From Pedosphaera sp. (GTDB taxonomy: Bacteria; Verrucomicrobiota; Verrucomicrobiae; Limisphaerales; Pedosphaeraceae), in contig JAQGPB010000308.1 in assembly GCA_028293265.1 (NCBI GenBank), forward strand, positions 1-13,939: DNA of 13,939 bases, written 5' to 3'. Below the pieces are notes generated by a model. It was given only the letters and a program-made list of their open reading frames with translations. It made no database searches and was not told where the DNA came from. Both the position numbers and the translations under genes were made by a program. Of the stretch, positions 1 to 8,200 are shown piece by piece. Every line of letters begins with the position of its first letter. The first letter of the stretch is position 1.

Positions 1-369
1 GTTGGCCACGAGATCATTGGCGGCGGCAATCGGGAGATAAGTGGCAAGCAGCAAGAGGACAATCACCACGTGCTCCTTGGTTTCCATGAAAAAATTATGG
101 GCAAAAGGCCACGGCCCCTTGAGAATCACCGCCTTGTCCGCGCTGTAAGAGGTCACATACCAATAACCGGCGACTAGATAGCCCAGCCACATCGCCGCCG
201 CGATGCCCAGGCTCAGTTTCCGGATGCGGCCCTGGTTCGCGGCAGTCACGTGCAGCACATCCATGAACAACCACACGCTCCCGATCACGCACAACACCCC
301 GAACATGACGTGCGACATCAAAATCAATTCGTTCATATAAGTGGGCGCTACCAGCCAAAGCACACCCAT
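1..369 (-). CDS. Integral membrane protein, 3' end cut by window edge
   Basis: The 5' 123 codons of a minus-strand gene run off the left edge. I do not recognise the family. Hydrophobic segments lie at about residues 13-38, 53-72 and 101-117, so at least three membrane passes are visible. Histidines H20, H40, H91 and H100 sit in or near the segments and could be haem or metal ligands; this is inference only. A well-ordered loop with GPWPFAHNFFMETKEH (residues 85-100) looks like a conserved family signature. Start chosen: ATG at 369, because AGGAG (plus-strand 373-377) lies just upstream with a short 3-nt spacer. An internal ATG at 336 (MNELILM) has no ribosome-binding site but would still leave the first membrane segment intact. 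The gene is divergent from the next one. Coding status is well supported; function is unknown. Confidence 0.75.
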   Translation of the reverse strand, partial: MGVLWLVAPTYMNELILMSHVMFGVLCVIGSVWLFMDVLHVTAANQGRIRKLSLGIAAAMWLGYLVAGYWYVTSYSADKAVILKGPWPFAHNFFMETKEHVVIVLLLLATYLPIAAANDLVAN

Positions 370-372
370 GCG

Positions 373-377
373 CTCCT
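373..377 (-). promoter_or_regulatory. Shine-Dalgarno AGGAG for the left-edge membrane protein
   Basis: Reads AGGAG on the minus strand, 3 nt before the ATG at 369. It supports that start over the ATG at 336, which has nothing similar upstream. The spacer is shorter than usual. Confidence 0.45.
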
Positions 378-473
378 CAATACTCTTTTCGTTTTCCCTC
401 CGCAATTTTTTTTCCGCCCGCCCCATCTGGTAAAGTTCTTGCCAGCGTCTTCCATCGCCTAAATGCTACCGGC

Positions 474-1166
474 ATGGAATCGAGGACTGATTTTACGATG
501 GGCGCACCACAGCGGTCGCCTTTCTCAAATAAACTGGCCATCATGAGCTTGGTGTCGGGGGTTTTGTTGCTAGGGATTGAGTATTGTTTTGGACATTGGT
601 GGACTTTCTTCACTTTACAAAAGCCAACTCTCCAGTTGGTTGTCCACGACATTTGTGGCCCGTTTTTGGCAGTTTCAGCGGTCGCCTGCGGGCACATTGC
701 CCTGAAGCGACCGAGAAAAATGCCTTTGCAACGGGGCAGCGGCTTTCTCGCATGCACCGGTGCAATCACGGGCTACGTGGGAGCAGCCGTATGGATCTTA
801 TTGCCGTTCGCAAATGCGAAAGCCGCATATCCAGCGGGAGCGTGCCGGGCTAATCTGCAACAGCTAAGCATTGCTGCGCGTATCTGGGCCGGTGATCATG
901 ACGATACTTATCCCTCAAATTTGTTGAGCCTGACCAATGAAATGTCAAATCCAGGAATCTTGATTTGTCCTCTTGACCCGAACCACAAACGATTGCCGTC
1001 AACTGTTCCTATGACTTGGGACGCAACCAATATCACTTATGAATTTCTGACATCCGGTGTGGCGGAAAGCAATGTCACGGATCGAACAGTTGTCTTCCGT
1101 TGTCCGTTCCACGGCTTTGAAGTGATGGGCGACGGTTCCGTGCGCTCCGGACCGGCGATCCGTTAA
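474..1166 (+). CDS. DUF4190-like membrane protein with pseudopilin-like C-terminal domain
   Basis: A 230-residue protein in two parts. The N-terminal half has three hydrophobic segments (about 22-40, 57-78, 90-112), including the CGHIALKR stretch (72-79) typical of DUF4190 proteins. The C-terminal half (about 122-230) resembles the globular part of verrucomicrobial type II pseudopilin-like proteins: CRANLQQLSIAARIWAGDHD, then a CPLDPN motif at 165, and CPFHGF...GDGSV near the end (210-223), echoing the H-X9-DG end of such proteins. No prepilin leader or N-terminal pilin helix precedes it, so this is probably a membrane-anchored relative and not a secreted pilin. C124, C165 and C210 could form disulfides if the domain is outside the cytoplasm. 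Neither ATG 474 nor the in-frame ATG 498 has a clear ribosome-binding site; 474 is kept. Role unknown. Confidence 0.75.
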   Translation: MESRTDFTMGAPQRSPFSNKLAIMSLVSGVLLLGIEYCFGHWWTFFTLQKPTLQLVVHDICGPFLAVSAVACGHIALKRPRKMPLQRGSGFLACTGAITGYVGAAVWILLPFANAKAAYPAGACRANLQQLSIAARIWAGDHDDTYPSNLLSLTNEMSNPGILICPLDPNHKRLPSTVPMTWDATNITYEFLTSGVAESNVTDRTVVFRCPFHGFEVMGDGSVRSGPAIR

Positions 1167-1185
1167 TATTATAGTGACATTCATT

Positions 1186-1548
1186 ATGAAACTGGCTCCG
1201 AATTTTGCACTTGTACTGGTGACTGCGCCAGATTTGAAAATCGCGCGCCAATTGGCCCAGTCAGCCTTGAAGGCACGGCTGATTGCCTGCGCGAATTTAA
1301 TTCCAAAAATTGAGTCCCATTACTGGTGGGAGGGAAAAATTGAAATGGGCGGCGAGGTGTTGCTGCTCATGAAAACCTCGCGCAAAAATCTGGCAGATCT
1401 GGAAAAACTGATCGTCGCCAGACATCCCTACGATACGCCCGAATTTCTCGTGCTCCCGTTGAAAGCTGGCAACGCGCGCTATTTAAAATGGGTCAAGGAT
1501 TCTGTGTCTGGACAGCCTCTGAGGTGGACAGGTGCAGTGCGTTGTTGA
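1186..1548 (+). CDS. cutA: CutA1 divalent-ion tolerance protein
   Basis: 120 residues, close to the usual CutA length of about 105-115. Family motifs are all visible in order: LVTAPD (11-16), ARLIACANLIP (30-40), SHYWWEGKIE (44-53), LMKTSR (61-66) and RHPYDTPEFLVLPL (79-92), then a YLKW (99-102). C35 and H80 align with residues proposed to bind copper in E. coli CutA. CutA forms a very stable cytoplasmic trimer with a ferredoxin-like fold; it was linked to copper tolerance in E. coli, but its general role is unsettled. The ATG at 1186 gives the expected N-terminus; an in-frame GTG at 1174 would add only four residues. Neither has a clear ribosome-binding site. It starts 19 bp after the preceding gene. 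The last dozen residues run past the usual family end and are probably dispensable. Confidence 0.93.
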   Translation: MKLAPNFALVLVTAPDLKIARQLAQSALKARLIACANLIPKIESHYWWEGKIEMGGEVLLLMKTSRKNLADLEKLIVARHPYDTPEFLVLPLKAGNARYLKWVKDSVSGQPLRWTGAVRC

Positions 1549-1625
1549 GATTTGAAGGTCTCCACCCGCCTCCTTACGTCGGCGGCTGCAAACCGTTCCA
1601 CAAGCCATCCGGACCGGCCATCAAC

Positions 1626-1649
1626 AACCTTGCGCCCCGTCAAGGTTTT
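1626..1649 (+). terminator. Hairpin with short T run between cutA and the permease
   Basis: AACCTTG (1626-1632) pairs perfectly with CAAGGTT (1641-1647) across an 8-nt loop (CGCCCCGT). It is followed by TT, CC and TTT, so a weak T tail. It lies 78 bp after the cutA stop and 26 bp before the permease ATG. It could end the cutA transcript or act as a leader hairpin for the permease. The rest of the 126-bp spacer (1549-1674) shows no gene. Confidence 0.4.
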
Positions 1650-1674
1650 CCTTTACGTTGCCACCCAATCACCG

Positions 1675-3333
1675 ATGACGTGGCCGCAAAATTACGACCC
1701 CCTCCACAACGCCGCCCTTTCCACCTTGATGGCCGCGCTCCCGGTCGTCGTGCTGCTCGGTTCCATTGCCGCGTTGAAAATCCGCATCCACCTTGCGGCG
1801 CTGCTTGGCTTGGGCGTGGCATTGGCGGTGGCAATTTTCATTTATCATCTGCCGATCAAAGTCGCGGCGGCCACCACGATTTACGGCGCGGCTTACGGTT
1901 TGTTTCCCATCGGCTGGATCATCCTCAATCTGATTTTTCTTTATCAGCTCACCGTCGAAAAGGGTTTGTTTGCAATCCTCCGCGGCAGCCTCTCCCTGCT
2001 CGCGCCCGATCCACGCGTGCAGGTCATTCTCATCGCTTTTTCGCTTGGCGCATTTTTCGAAGGCGCGGCCGGTTTTGGCACGCCCGTCGCCGTTACCGCC
2101 GCGATCCTGATGCAACTTGGTTTCCGACCGCTGGCTGCTTCTGGGCTTTCGCTCATTGCCAACACCGCGCCGGTTGCCTTCGGCGCGCTCGGCACGCCCA
2201 TCATCGCGCTGAGCAAAACGACCGGCATCAGTGAAATCGCCCTCTCCGCCATGGTCGGACGCCAGCTTCCTTTTTTCTCGCTGATCGTTCCGTTCTGGGT
2301 TGTCTGGGCGATGGCTGGCTTTCGCGGGATGTGCGAAATCTGGCCCGCCGCCCTGGCCGCCGGACTCGCCTTCGCCATCCCGCAATTTCTCATTTCCAAT
2401 TTCCACGGCCCTTGGCTCGTTGACATTGTCTCCGCAATTTCCTCGATGGCCGCGGTGGCAGTGCTGCTCCGGTTCTGGCAGCCGAAAAAAATCTGGAAGC
2501 TTCCTGAACCCCTCGAATCCGCGCCGACGTCGGCACCGGTCGTTCACACCCCGCAAACCGTCCGCCGCGCCTGGGCACCTTGGATTCTGTTGAGCGGCTT
2601 TGTCTTTCTTTGGGGACTGCCGAGCATGAAAAACGGCCTCAATAAGATTTCCGCGCCGGAATTCGCCGTGGCCGGACTTCATAACGTCGTGTTGCGCACA
2701 CCGCCCGTTGTGCCGGCACCCACGCCAGAGCATCCTGCGAAACCCGAAGCCGCAATATTTCAATTCTCCTGGCTTTCGGCAACCGGTACCGGGATTTTGG
2801 CCGCCGCCATTGTCTCCGGTGTGGCAATGGGTTTCTCGTTTGGCGCCATGTTTAAAATATTTGCGGCCACCCTGATTCGTGTCCGCTATTCCCTGATCAC
2901 CATCGCCGCCATGCTCGCACTTGGCTACGTCACGAAATATTCGGGCACGGACGCGACGCTCGGGCTCGCGCTCGCCCGGACGGGAAAGCTCTATCCATTT
3001 TTTGGGACGCTGCTCGGCTGGCTCGGCGTGGCGTTGACTGGTTCCGATACTGCGTCAAACGTCCTGTTCGGGAGCTTGCAACGCATCACCGCCGAACAGA
3101 CCGGCATCTCGCCAATACTCATGGCGGCGGCGAACAGCTCCGGTGGCGTCATGGGCAAAATGGTGGACGCCCAAAGCATCGTCGTTGCCAGCACGGCCAC
3201 GAACTGGTACGGCCACGAAGGAAGCATTTTGCGTTACGTCTTTTTCCACAGCCTTGCGCTGGCGGTGCTCATGGGAATCCTCGTTTTACTTCAAGCGTAT
3301 GTGATGCCGTTCAGCGCAATGGTGGTGAAATAA
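1675..3333 (+). CDS. lctP: L-lactate permease family transporter (LctP/LldP)
   Basis: 552 residues, the same size as E. coli LldP, a proton-coupled importer of lactate and glycolate in the inner membrane. Similarity runs end to end: the N-terminus WPQNYDPL, then EGAAGFG (129-135), [34 protein letters not shown] (from 455) and [16 protein letters not shown] (about 486-501), ending in LQAYV. About a dozen hydrophobic segments are visible, with a proline-rich hydrophilic loop near 345-360. The ATG at 1675 is chosen because it gives the family N-terminus; an open TTG at 1552 would add 41 residues unlike the family, and neither has a clear ribosome-binding site. No lactate dehydrogenase (lldD, lutABC) or lldR regulator is nearby, so whether the substrate is lactate, glycolate or another 2-hydroxyacid is not settled by context. 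Confidence 0.95.
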   Translation: MTWPQNYDPLHNAALSTLMAALPVVVLLGSIAALKIRIHLAALLGLGVALAVAIFIYHLPIKVAAATTIYGAAYGLFPIGWIILNLIFLYQLTVEKGLFAILRGSLSLLAPDPRVQVILIAFSLGAFFEGAAGFGTPVAVTAAILMQLGFRPLAASGLSLIANTAPVAFGALGTPIIALSKTTGISEIALSAMVGRQLPFFSLIVPFWVVWAMAGFRGMCEIWPAALAAGLAFAIPQFLISNFHGPWLVDIVSAISSMAAVAVLLRFWQPKKIWKLPEPLESAPTSAPVVHTPQTVRRAWAPWILLSGFVFLWGLPSMKNGLNKISAPEFAVAGLHNVVLRTPPVVPAPTPEHPAKPEAAIFQFSWLSATGTGILAAAIVSGVAMGFSFGAMFKIFAATLIRVRYSLITIAAMLALGYVTKYSGTDATLGLALARTGKLYPFFGTLLGWLGVALTGSDTASNVLFGSLQRITAEQTGISPILMAAANSSGGVMGKMVDAQSIVVASTATNWYGHEGSILRYVFFHSLALAVLMGILVLLQAYVMPFSAMVVK

Positions 3334-3422
3334 ATTACGTGCTTCGTATCGCGAGCTGACGTCAGTGCATCCCCGGCAGGTTTTGGACTGCGCCGATCCT
3401 GGTGCCTTCCACCGATACGCCC
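3334..3422. other. Convergent spacer with 10-bp palindrome and inverted repeat
   Basis: This 89-bp gap separates the 3' ends of the permease and carbonic anhydrase genes. It holds a perfect palindrome CTGACGTCAG (3356-3365). It also holds a 7-bp inverted repeat, CGTATCG (3345-3351) with CGATACG (3413-3419), whose arms are 61 nt apart. I see no classic hairpin with a T run, so a terminator here is possible but not shown. Confidence 0.3.
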
Positions 3423-4067
3423 TTACACCAAAGCCGAAATCGCCGCCTGATAAACCGGCAGCGTCTCCTTAAAATCGCCGACGGTGACTCTCAAATCTCG
3501 AAGAATTCCATCCCGCAGTCCGTAAATCCATCCATGCACCGCCAGCTCCTGGCCACGTTCCCAGGCGTCTCGCGCAATCGAGGTGTGACAAACATTGACC
3601 ACCTGCTCAATGACGTTCAATTCACATAGCCGGTCAGAAGCCTTGGCATCACCCTCCAAGCCGGTCAGATATTTCTCATGCTTCAGCCGCACATCTTGAA
3701 GATGGCGCAGCCAATTATCGCTCAAGCCCAGCCGGTCGCGTCGAAACGCCGCCCGCACGCCGCTGCACCCATAATGGCCGCAGACAATGACGTGGCGCAC
3801 CTTCAGGATATCCACCGCGAACTGCATCACCGACAAACAATTGAGATCGGTATGCACGACCAGATTCGCGACATTGCGGTGGACAAACAATTCCCCTGGC
3901 AGCAAGCCGACAATTTCATTGGCCGGCACCCGGCTGTCCGAACAGCCGATCCACAAATAGCTGGGTGACTGCTGCCGTGAAAGCTTGAGGAAAAAATCCG
4001 GGTCCTGCCGCCGAATGTCATCAGCCCAGGCTTTGTTATTCTCAAAAAGATGATCAAGGTTCCGCAT
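3423..4067 (-). CDS. can: Beta-class carbonic anhydrase
   Basis: Cytoplasmic zinc enzyme interconverting CO2 and bicarbonate. The 214-residue protein aligns with E. coli Can almost without gaps in its first half. Zinc ligands C42, D44, H98 and C101 fall at the E. coli positions, with R46 completing the CSDSR motif and GHYGCSG around the last two. W39, G41, R64 and a tyrosine at 182 match the bicarbonate pocket described for type II (allosteric, pH-switched) beta enzymes, so the same regulation is likely by inference. The start at 4067 (MRNLDHLF) matches the family. The longer open frame to 4127 adds 20 residues with no family match. Upstream on the minus strand a perfect TTGACA lies at 4122-4127, but no good -10 box follows at normal spacing. 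It is third in a same-strand series after Mn catalase, 205 bp away. Confidence 0.96.
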   Translation of the reverse strand: MRNLDHLFENNKAWADDIRRQDPDFFLKLSRQQSPSYLWIGCSDSRVPANEIVGLLPGELFVHRNVANLVVHTDLNCLSVMQFAVDILKVRHVIVCGHYGCSGVRAAFRRDRLGLSDNWLRHLQDVRLKHEKYLTGLEGDAKASDRLCELNVIEQVVNVCHTSIARDAWERGQELAVHGWIYGLRDGILRDLRVTVGDFKETLPVYQAAISALV

Positions 4068-4272
4068 ACGCAACGTTCCCAACGGCCAACTGATTAGAAC
4101 TGAGCCAGTCAGGACGTGCGATGTCAACCGTGAAGCGATAACAATTTCAAGCCAGACGCAAGTTCCCGGGCATGGTCAGGCACATTGCATGGTGACTCAT
4201 GCCATTTCGATTTTGAAACCGCACTATTTTGTCCCGCAGATTCGGAGACTGGAGCTTATGAAATCCGTCAGA
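4068..4272. other. Spacer between Mn catalase and carbonic anhydrase
   Basis: 205 bp without a credible gene. On the minus strand it holds a perfect TTGACA (-35-like, 4122-4127), but the hexamers 17-18 nt further on (CTCAGT or TCAGTT) are poor -10 boxes. No strong terminator hairpin was seen after the Mn catalase stop. The length suggests carbonic anhydrase has its own promoter, but the sequence does not prove it. Confidence 0.3.
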
Positions 4273-5082
4273 CTAGCGGTTCCGTTTGGAACGAGGCTCG
4301 GTTGCGACCCGTGAAACCCCGCCCCGGCGCGTGGCCCGGTGAATTTCTTCCGTTATTTCTTCCGCCGTGGCTGCGGCCACTGGTTGCCCCGGAGCTTCAA
4401 CATATCTGATGCCGTCGCCTTCATTCCAAGGGCCCCGTTCATCCCGTTCTCCGTCGCTGCCTTGTCCGGTTGAATCGTTAAAAAACATGTCCACGACTCC
4501 CGGCGTGGGCTGAATTTTCCCGATTTCCAGCGGATCCTTGCCCATGCTTTCCAACGCCGCCATGAACGCTTTCATGTGGGTGATCTCCCGCGTCATCAAA
4601 AACTGCAGCGCATCCTTGGTGCCGGCATCATCGCAAAAGTTTATCAACCGCTCGTACACAATCTTTGCGCGGGCCTCGGCCGCGATGTCGCTGCGCAAAT
4701 CCACATCCAGTTCACCGGTCACCTTCAGGTAATCCGCCGTCCATGGGTTGCCAGTCGAATTGCAAAGCGTGACCCCGCCGCCGCCGGCGATGGCCACCAA
4801 AGGATCGGCTTCCGCCGCCTCACGGCTTTTTTTCATCGGCTTCAGGTGCATCCGCGCGAGGGTGCCGACAACCTCCAGATGGCTCAACTCTTCGGTGCCG
4901 ATGTCCATCAGCAAATCTTTACGGTCCGGGTCTTCGCAGTTAAGGCCCTGGATGGAATACTGCATGGCGGCGGCCAGTTCTCCATTCGCGCCGCCGAACT
5001 GCTCCAGCAGCATGTTGCCGAACCGCGGTTCAGGCCTTCCAACCCGCACCGTGTACATCAATTTCTTAATGTGGTGATACAT
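4273..5082 (-). CDS. Manganese (non-haem) catalase
   Basis: 269 residues of the ferritin-like di-manganese catalase family, which splits hydrogen peroxide to water and oxygen in the cytoplasm. Likely metal ligands are E35 (GANGELAAAMQY), E65 and H68 (TEELSHLEV), E136 (AAEARAKIVYERL) and H169 (TREITHMKAF). The 33-residue spacing from E136 to H169 equals that between E148 and H181 in the Lactobacillus plantarum enzyme. A glycine-rich loop (100-103) and GNPWTADY (111-118) also fit the family. The C-terminal 60 residues are charged and probably flexible. The start at 5082 is supported by AGGA 8 nt upstream (plus-strand 5091-5094). It lies 129 bp after the stop of the giant haem-protein gene on the same strand, so co-transcription is possible. 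Confidence 0.95.
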   Translation of the reverse strand: MYHHIKKLMYTVRVGRPEPRFGNMLLEQFGGANGELAAAMQYSIQGLNCEDPDRKDLLMDIGTEELSHLEVVGTLARMHLKPMKKSREAAEADPLVAIAGGGGVTLCNSTGNPWTADYLKVTGELDVDLRSDIAAEARAKIVYERLINFCDDAGTKDALQFLMTREITHMKAFMAALESMGKDPLEIGKIQPTPGVVDMFFNDSTGQGSDGERDERGPWNEGDGIRYVEAPGQPVAAATAEEITEEIHRATRRGGVSRVATEPRSKRNR

Positions 5083-5090
5083 AGATTTAT

Positions 5091-5094
5091 TCCT
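5091..5094 (-). promoter_or_regulatory. Shine-Dalgarno AGGA for Mn catalase
   Basis: AGGA on the minus strand with an 8-nt spacer to the ATG at 5082. It confirms the chosen start. Confidence 0.5.
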
Positions 5095-5211
5095 GATAAT
5101 GTGGGTGTTCTCCGTTTCTATTGAGGAAGCAGCTTAAAGAGGCCGGTCAAATCCGCCTATGGGGTGATACCCGATGCTTCAAGAAACGGTCGGCGTCAGA
5201 CAAAAGCCGGG

Positions 5212-8200
5212 TCAATTGATCAAAAACGTCCCGCCGGAGGCTTCGAGTTGGATATAGTCGGGCAGCTTCGCCGTATCGAGTTTAAGCATGAACGTGTGGA
5301 CGCCCGGCAATGCCGTCACGCGTGCGAATCCATCCGTGCCGCGTTCGGTCTTGATTAATTTGCCGTCCAGCCACACCGGCGTTTCCGGCCCGCAGCCCGA
5401 CAGTTTGAAGCCGAACGGTTCGCCGCCCGAAACTTGCGCCTGCACCGCCGCGAAAATCGCGCCGGGATAACGGCTCTTCACCGGCTCCAAGGCCGACTCG
5501 AATTCGCCTTTCAACAACCGCCCGTTCACCAGCGTAAAAGCTGTTGACCAGCCGGCATCGGAAAGTCTGCTGTTGAGGATTTTCTCGTCGCCAAACTGGT
5601 TGATATCCACGGTTTGCGGACACAATTTCCAGGCGCGCGCCACATTGCCCTTGGAAGCATCGAAAGGTCCCGGCTTGCCCAGTTCCGCGAGAAAACGGAA
5701 AAGGTCCAGTTGCTGCGCGGACGACAGCGTATCCACGAGCCCGGCCGGCATGAGCGAATTGCCCAGCGCGCGGCTCTTGATGCTGCTCTTGGGAATCGTA
5801 ATTTCCTTGTCAGTGGCGTCGCGCAAAACCAGTTGCTCGGTGTTTTCGCGCGCAACCACGCCGGACAATTCCTCGCCGTCCTTCGTCTCGACGAGCACGG
5901 AATGATAGCCTTCCTTGATTTTGCGGTTCGGATAAAAAACCGATTCGATCAGGTAATCCGCTTGCGCGCTTGCGCCAATGCTCGTCAGGTCCGGTCCCAC
6001 CTTGCCGCCCACGCCGCCGATGGCGTGGCAGTTGATGCAACCGATTTCCTTGCGCCGGAAAATCGTCTCGCCGCGCACCGGATCACCCGTTTGGAGGGCG
6101 CGTTCGGCCATCTGTTTCATCTCGGCATCAGTCAAGCCCAGGCCTTCTTCCAAATTCGCGCCGCGCGTGAGCGCCACCACCAACTCCGGCTCGTTGCGCC
6201 CGCCTTCGCGCGCCGCGCGCAAACCAGCCTTCGCCATCGCCGCCGGCAAACCGCTTTTGGGGAGCGCCTTCGCAATTGCCCCCGCCGCCCCCTTGATGCC
6301 CAGCAGCGAACGCCAAAGCTCCAGTCCCTCCGCCTCAATCTTGACGTCATTCAGCAGCGCAACGACCTCCGGTTTCGCCTGCTCCATGTCGAGCGCCGCA
6401 AATGCGACCACCGCCTCGCGACGGACCGTCCGGCTCTCGCTCTCGTTGATCAACGCAGGCAATTGGGCCATCGCCTCCCGGCCGCCAATCTCCCGCAATG
6501 TCTCAAACGCCACGCGCACCGTCCCAGGCCTGCTATCTTTAGCCCGAATCACCGCGATTACATTCGATACCGCCGCCGGCTGTTTCCAAACTCCCGCCAA
6601 TCGCAACGCCTCGGTTTGAATCTCAACATCTGAACTCTTGAACAGCACCGCAAGTTTTTCCACATCCCCGGACTTGCCGACCCCGCGCGACCGCCCGGCC
6701 TCAGCCACCGCCTTCAACACGCGCGCTGCCGCCTCATCATCAAATCCGCCGCTCGCGGCCTGTTCAAACAACCGGCGCACTTCGGCCTCGTCGCCCGATT
6801 TGCCAATGAGTTCAATCCACGGCCCGCTGCCGTCGCGGGAAAGAGTGCGGCTCTGCAACACCTGCGCCAGCATTTCGCTGGCGCGCGCGGGTTCGATGGC
6901 TTTCAAGGCAAATTCCAACTGCTTCTCACGGCCTTCGGTTTTCCATGCGCCGGATTTCACCGCCGCCACCCATGGCTCGGCCAGATCGTTGATGCTCAAC
7001 CAGACGGCATAATCCAAAAACGCATCCATCGGCTTGTCCAACGCGCCAAGCACCAGTTCGGCGGAACGGGCGGAGGGAATTTCCGCCAGCGCGCGCAATG
7101 CCTCAACTCGCACGCGCGGATGCCCGTCCGCCACGCGCTCGGCCAGCAAATCCATGGCGTTGGGCAAACGCGGATGCCAATAGCTCACGACGCGGGTTGC
7201 GGCGGCGCGCACATGGCCGTCGCGGGCATTGAGCAATTTTTCCAACAAGGCCGGTTCGGCCACATTGATGGATTGATACATCCAAAGCGCTTGGAGCAAC
7301 GCGCCCTCGTTGTTTTGATTTCTGGTCCAGCTAACCAGGTCCCCAAGGATGGCCAAACCGCGCTCGGTCAAGACACGCCGGGCCTGGTGCTGGTTATATT
7401 CGTCGGGAGAAACCAACTGGTCCAGCAATTCGCGGTTCGAGGCTTTTTCGAAATTGACGCGCTTGAGCAAAGGCCGGCCCTTGGCGGTCACGCGCCAGAT
7501 GCGGCCATGCTCGTGATCGCGGCGCGGGTCGCGAAAATCCACTTCGCCGTGCTGGATGATGGGATTGGACCAGTCGGCAATGTAAAGCGCGCCGTCCGGC
7601 CCCAGCTTCACATCAATCTGGCGGAAAGTGACGTTGGTGGTGCGAAGCAAATCGGGCATTTCACGCGTGGCGTAGCCGGAATCCTTTTCGTCAATCGCAA
7701 AACGCACGACGCGATGCGCGCGAAAATCGCAGGTGATGGCGTTGCCCTGCCAGTCATCGGGAAACTGGCGGCTGCGGATGATTTCGAGGCTGGCGAACTT
7801 GGGATACGAACCGGGACTGATGCTTTTCAATTCGCGTCGCATGTCGGCGTAAGTGAAATAAGTCGCGCCCGGAATGCCCCAACTGAGGCCTTGCGAGCCA
7901 GCCCCATCAGTGACGAAGGACTGGCCAAATTCATCGAACTGATGTCCCCACGGATTGCAAAAGCCGCGCAGATAAACCCCAAGTTCCATCGTCGCGGGAC
8001 GCAAATGCCAGATGCCGCCGCTGTTCAAACGCTCGACGCCGTTGGGTGTTTCGATATGGCTGTGAATGTAAATGGATTGATCGAAATAAAGCTGGCCGTC
8101 GTAACCCCAATGCAGCGTGTGAACGATATGATGCGTGTCCTCAGTGCCGAAGCCGGAGAGAACAATGCGTTTCTGATCAGCCTTGCCGGAACCGGTTGTG

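Noticed and set aside
370..473. Minus-strand promoter TTGCGG-N17-TATTGA before the left-edge gene
   Set aside because: The -10 box would overlap the ribosome-binding site, so the transcript would begin at the start codon and make that site useless.
1669..2763. Minus-strand open frame of 364 codons
   Set aside because: Antisense to the lactate permease; its translation is very rich in Arg, Gly and charged residues and has no recognisable domain.
4130..4149. Stretch resembling the E. coli lac operator (17 of 20 bases, GTGAAGCGATAACAATTTCA)
   Set aside because: The symmetric half needed for LacI binding is disrupted, no LacI-family gene is in the window, and the match is most simply chance.
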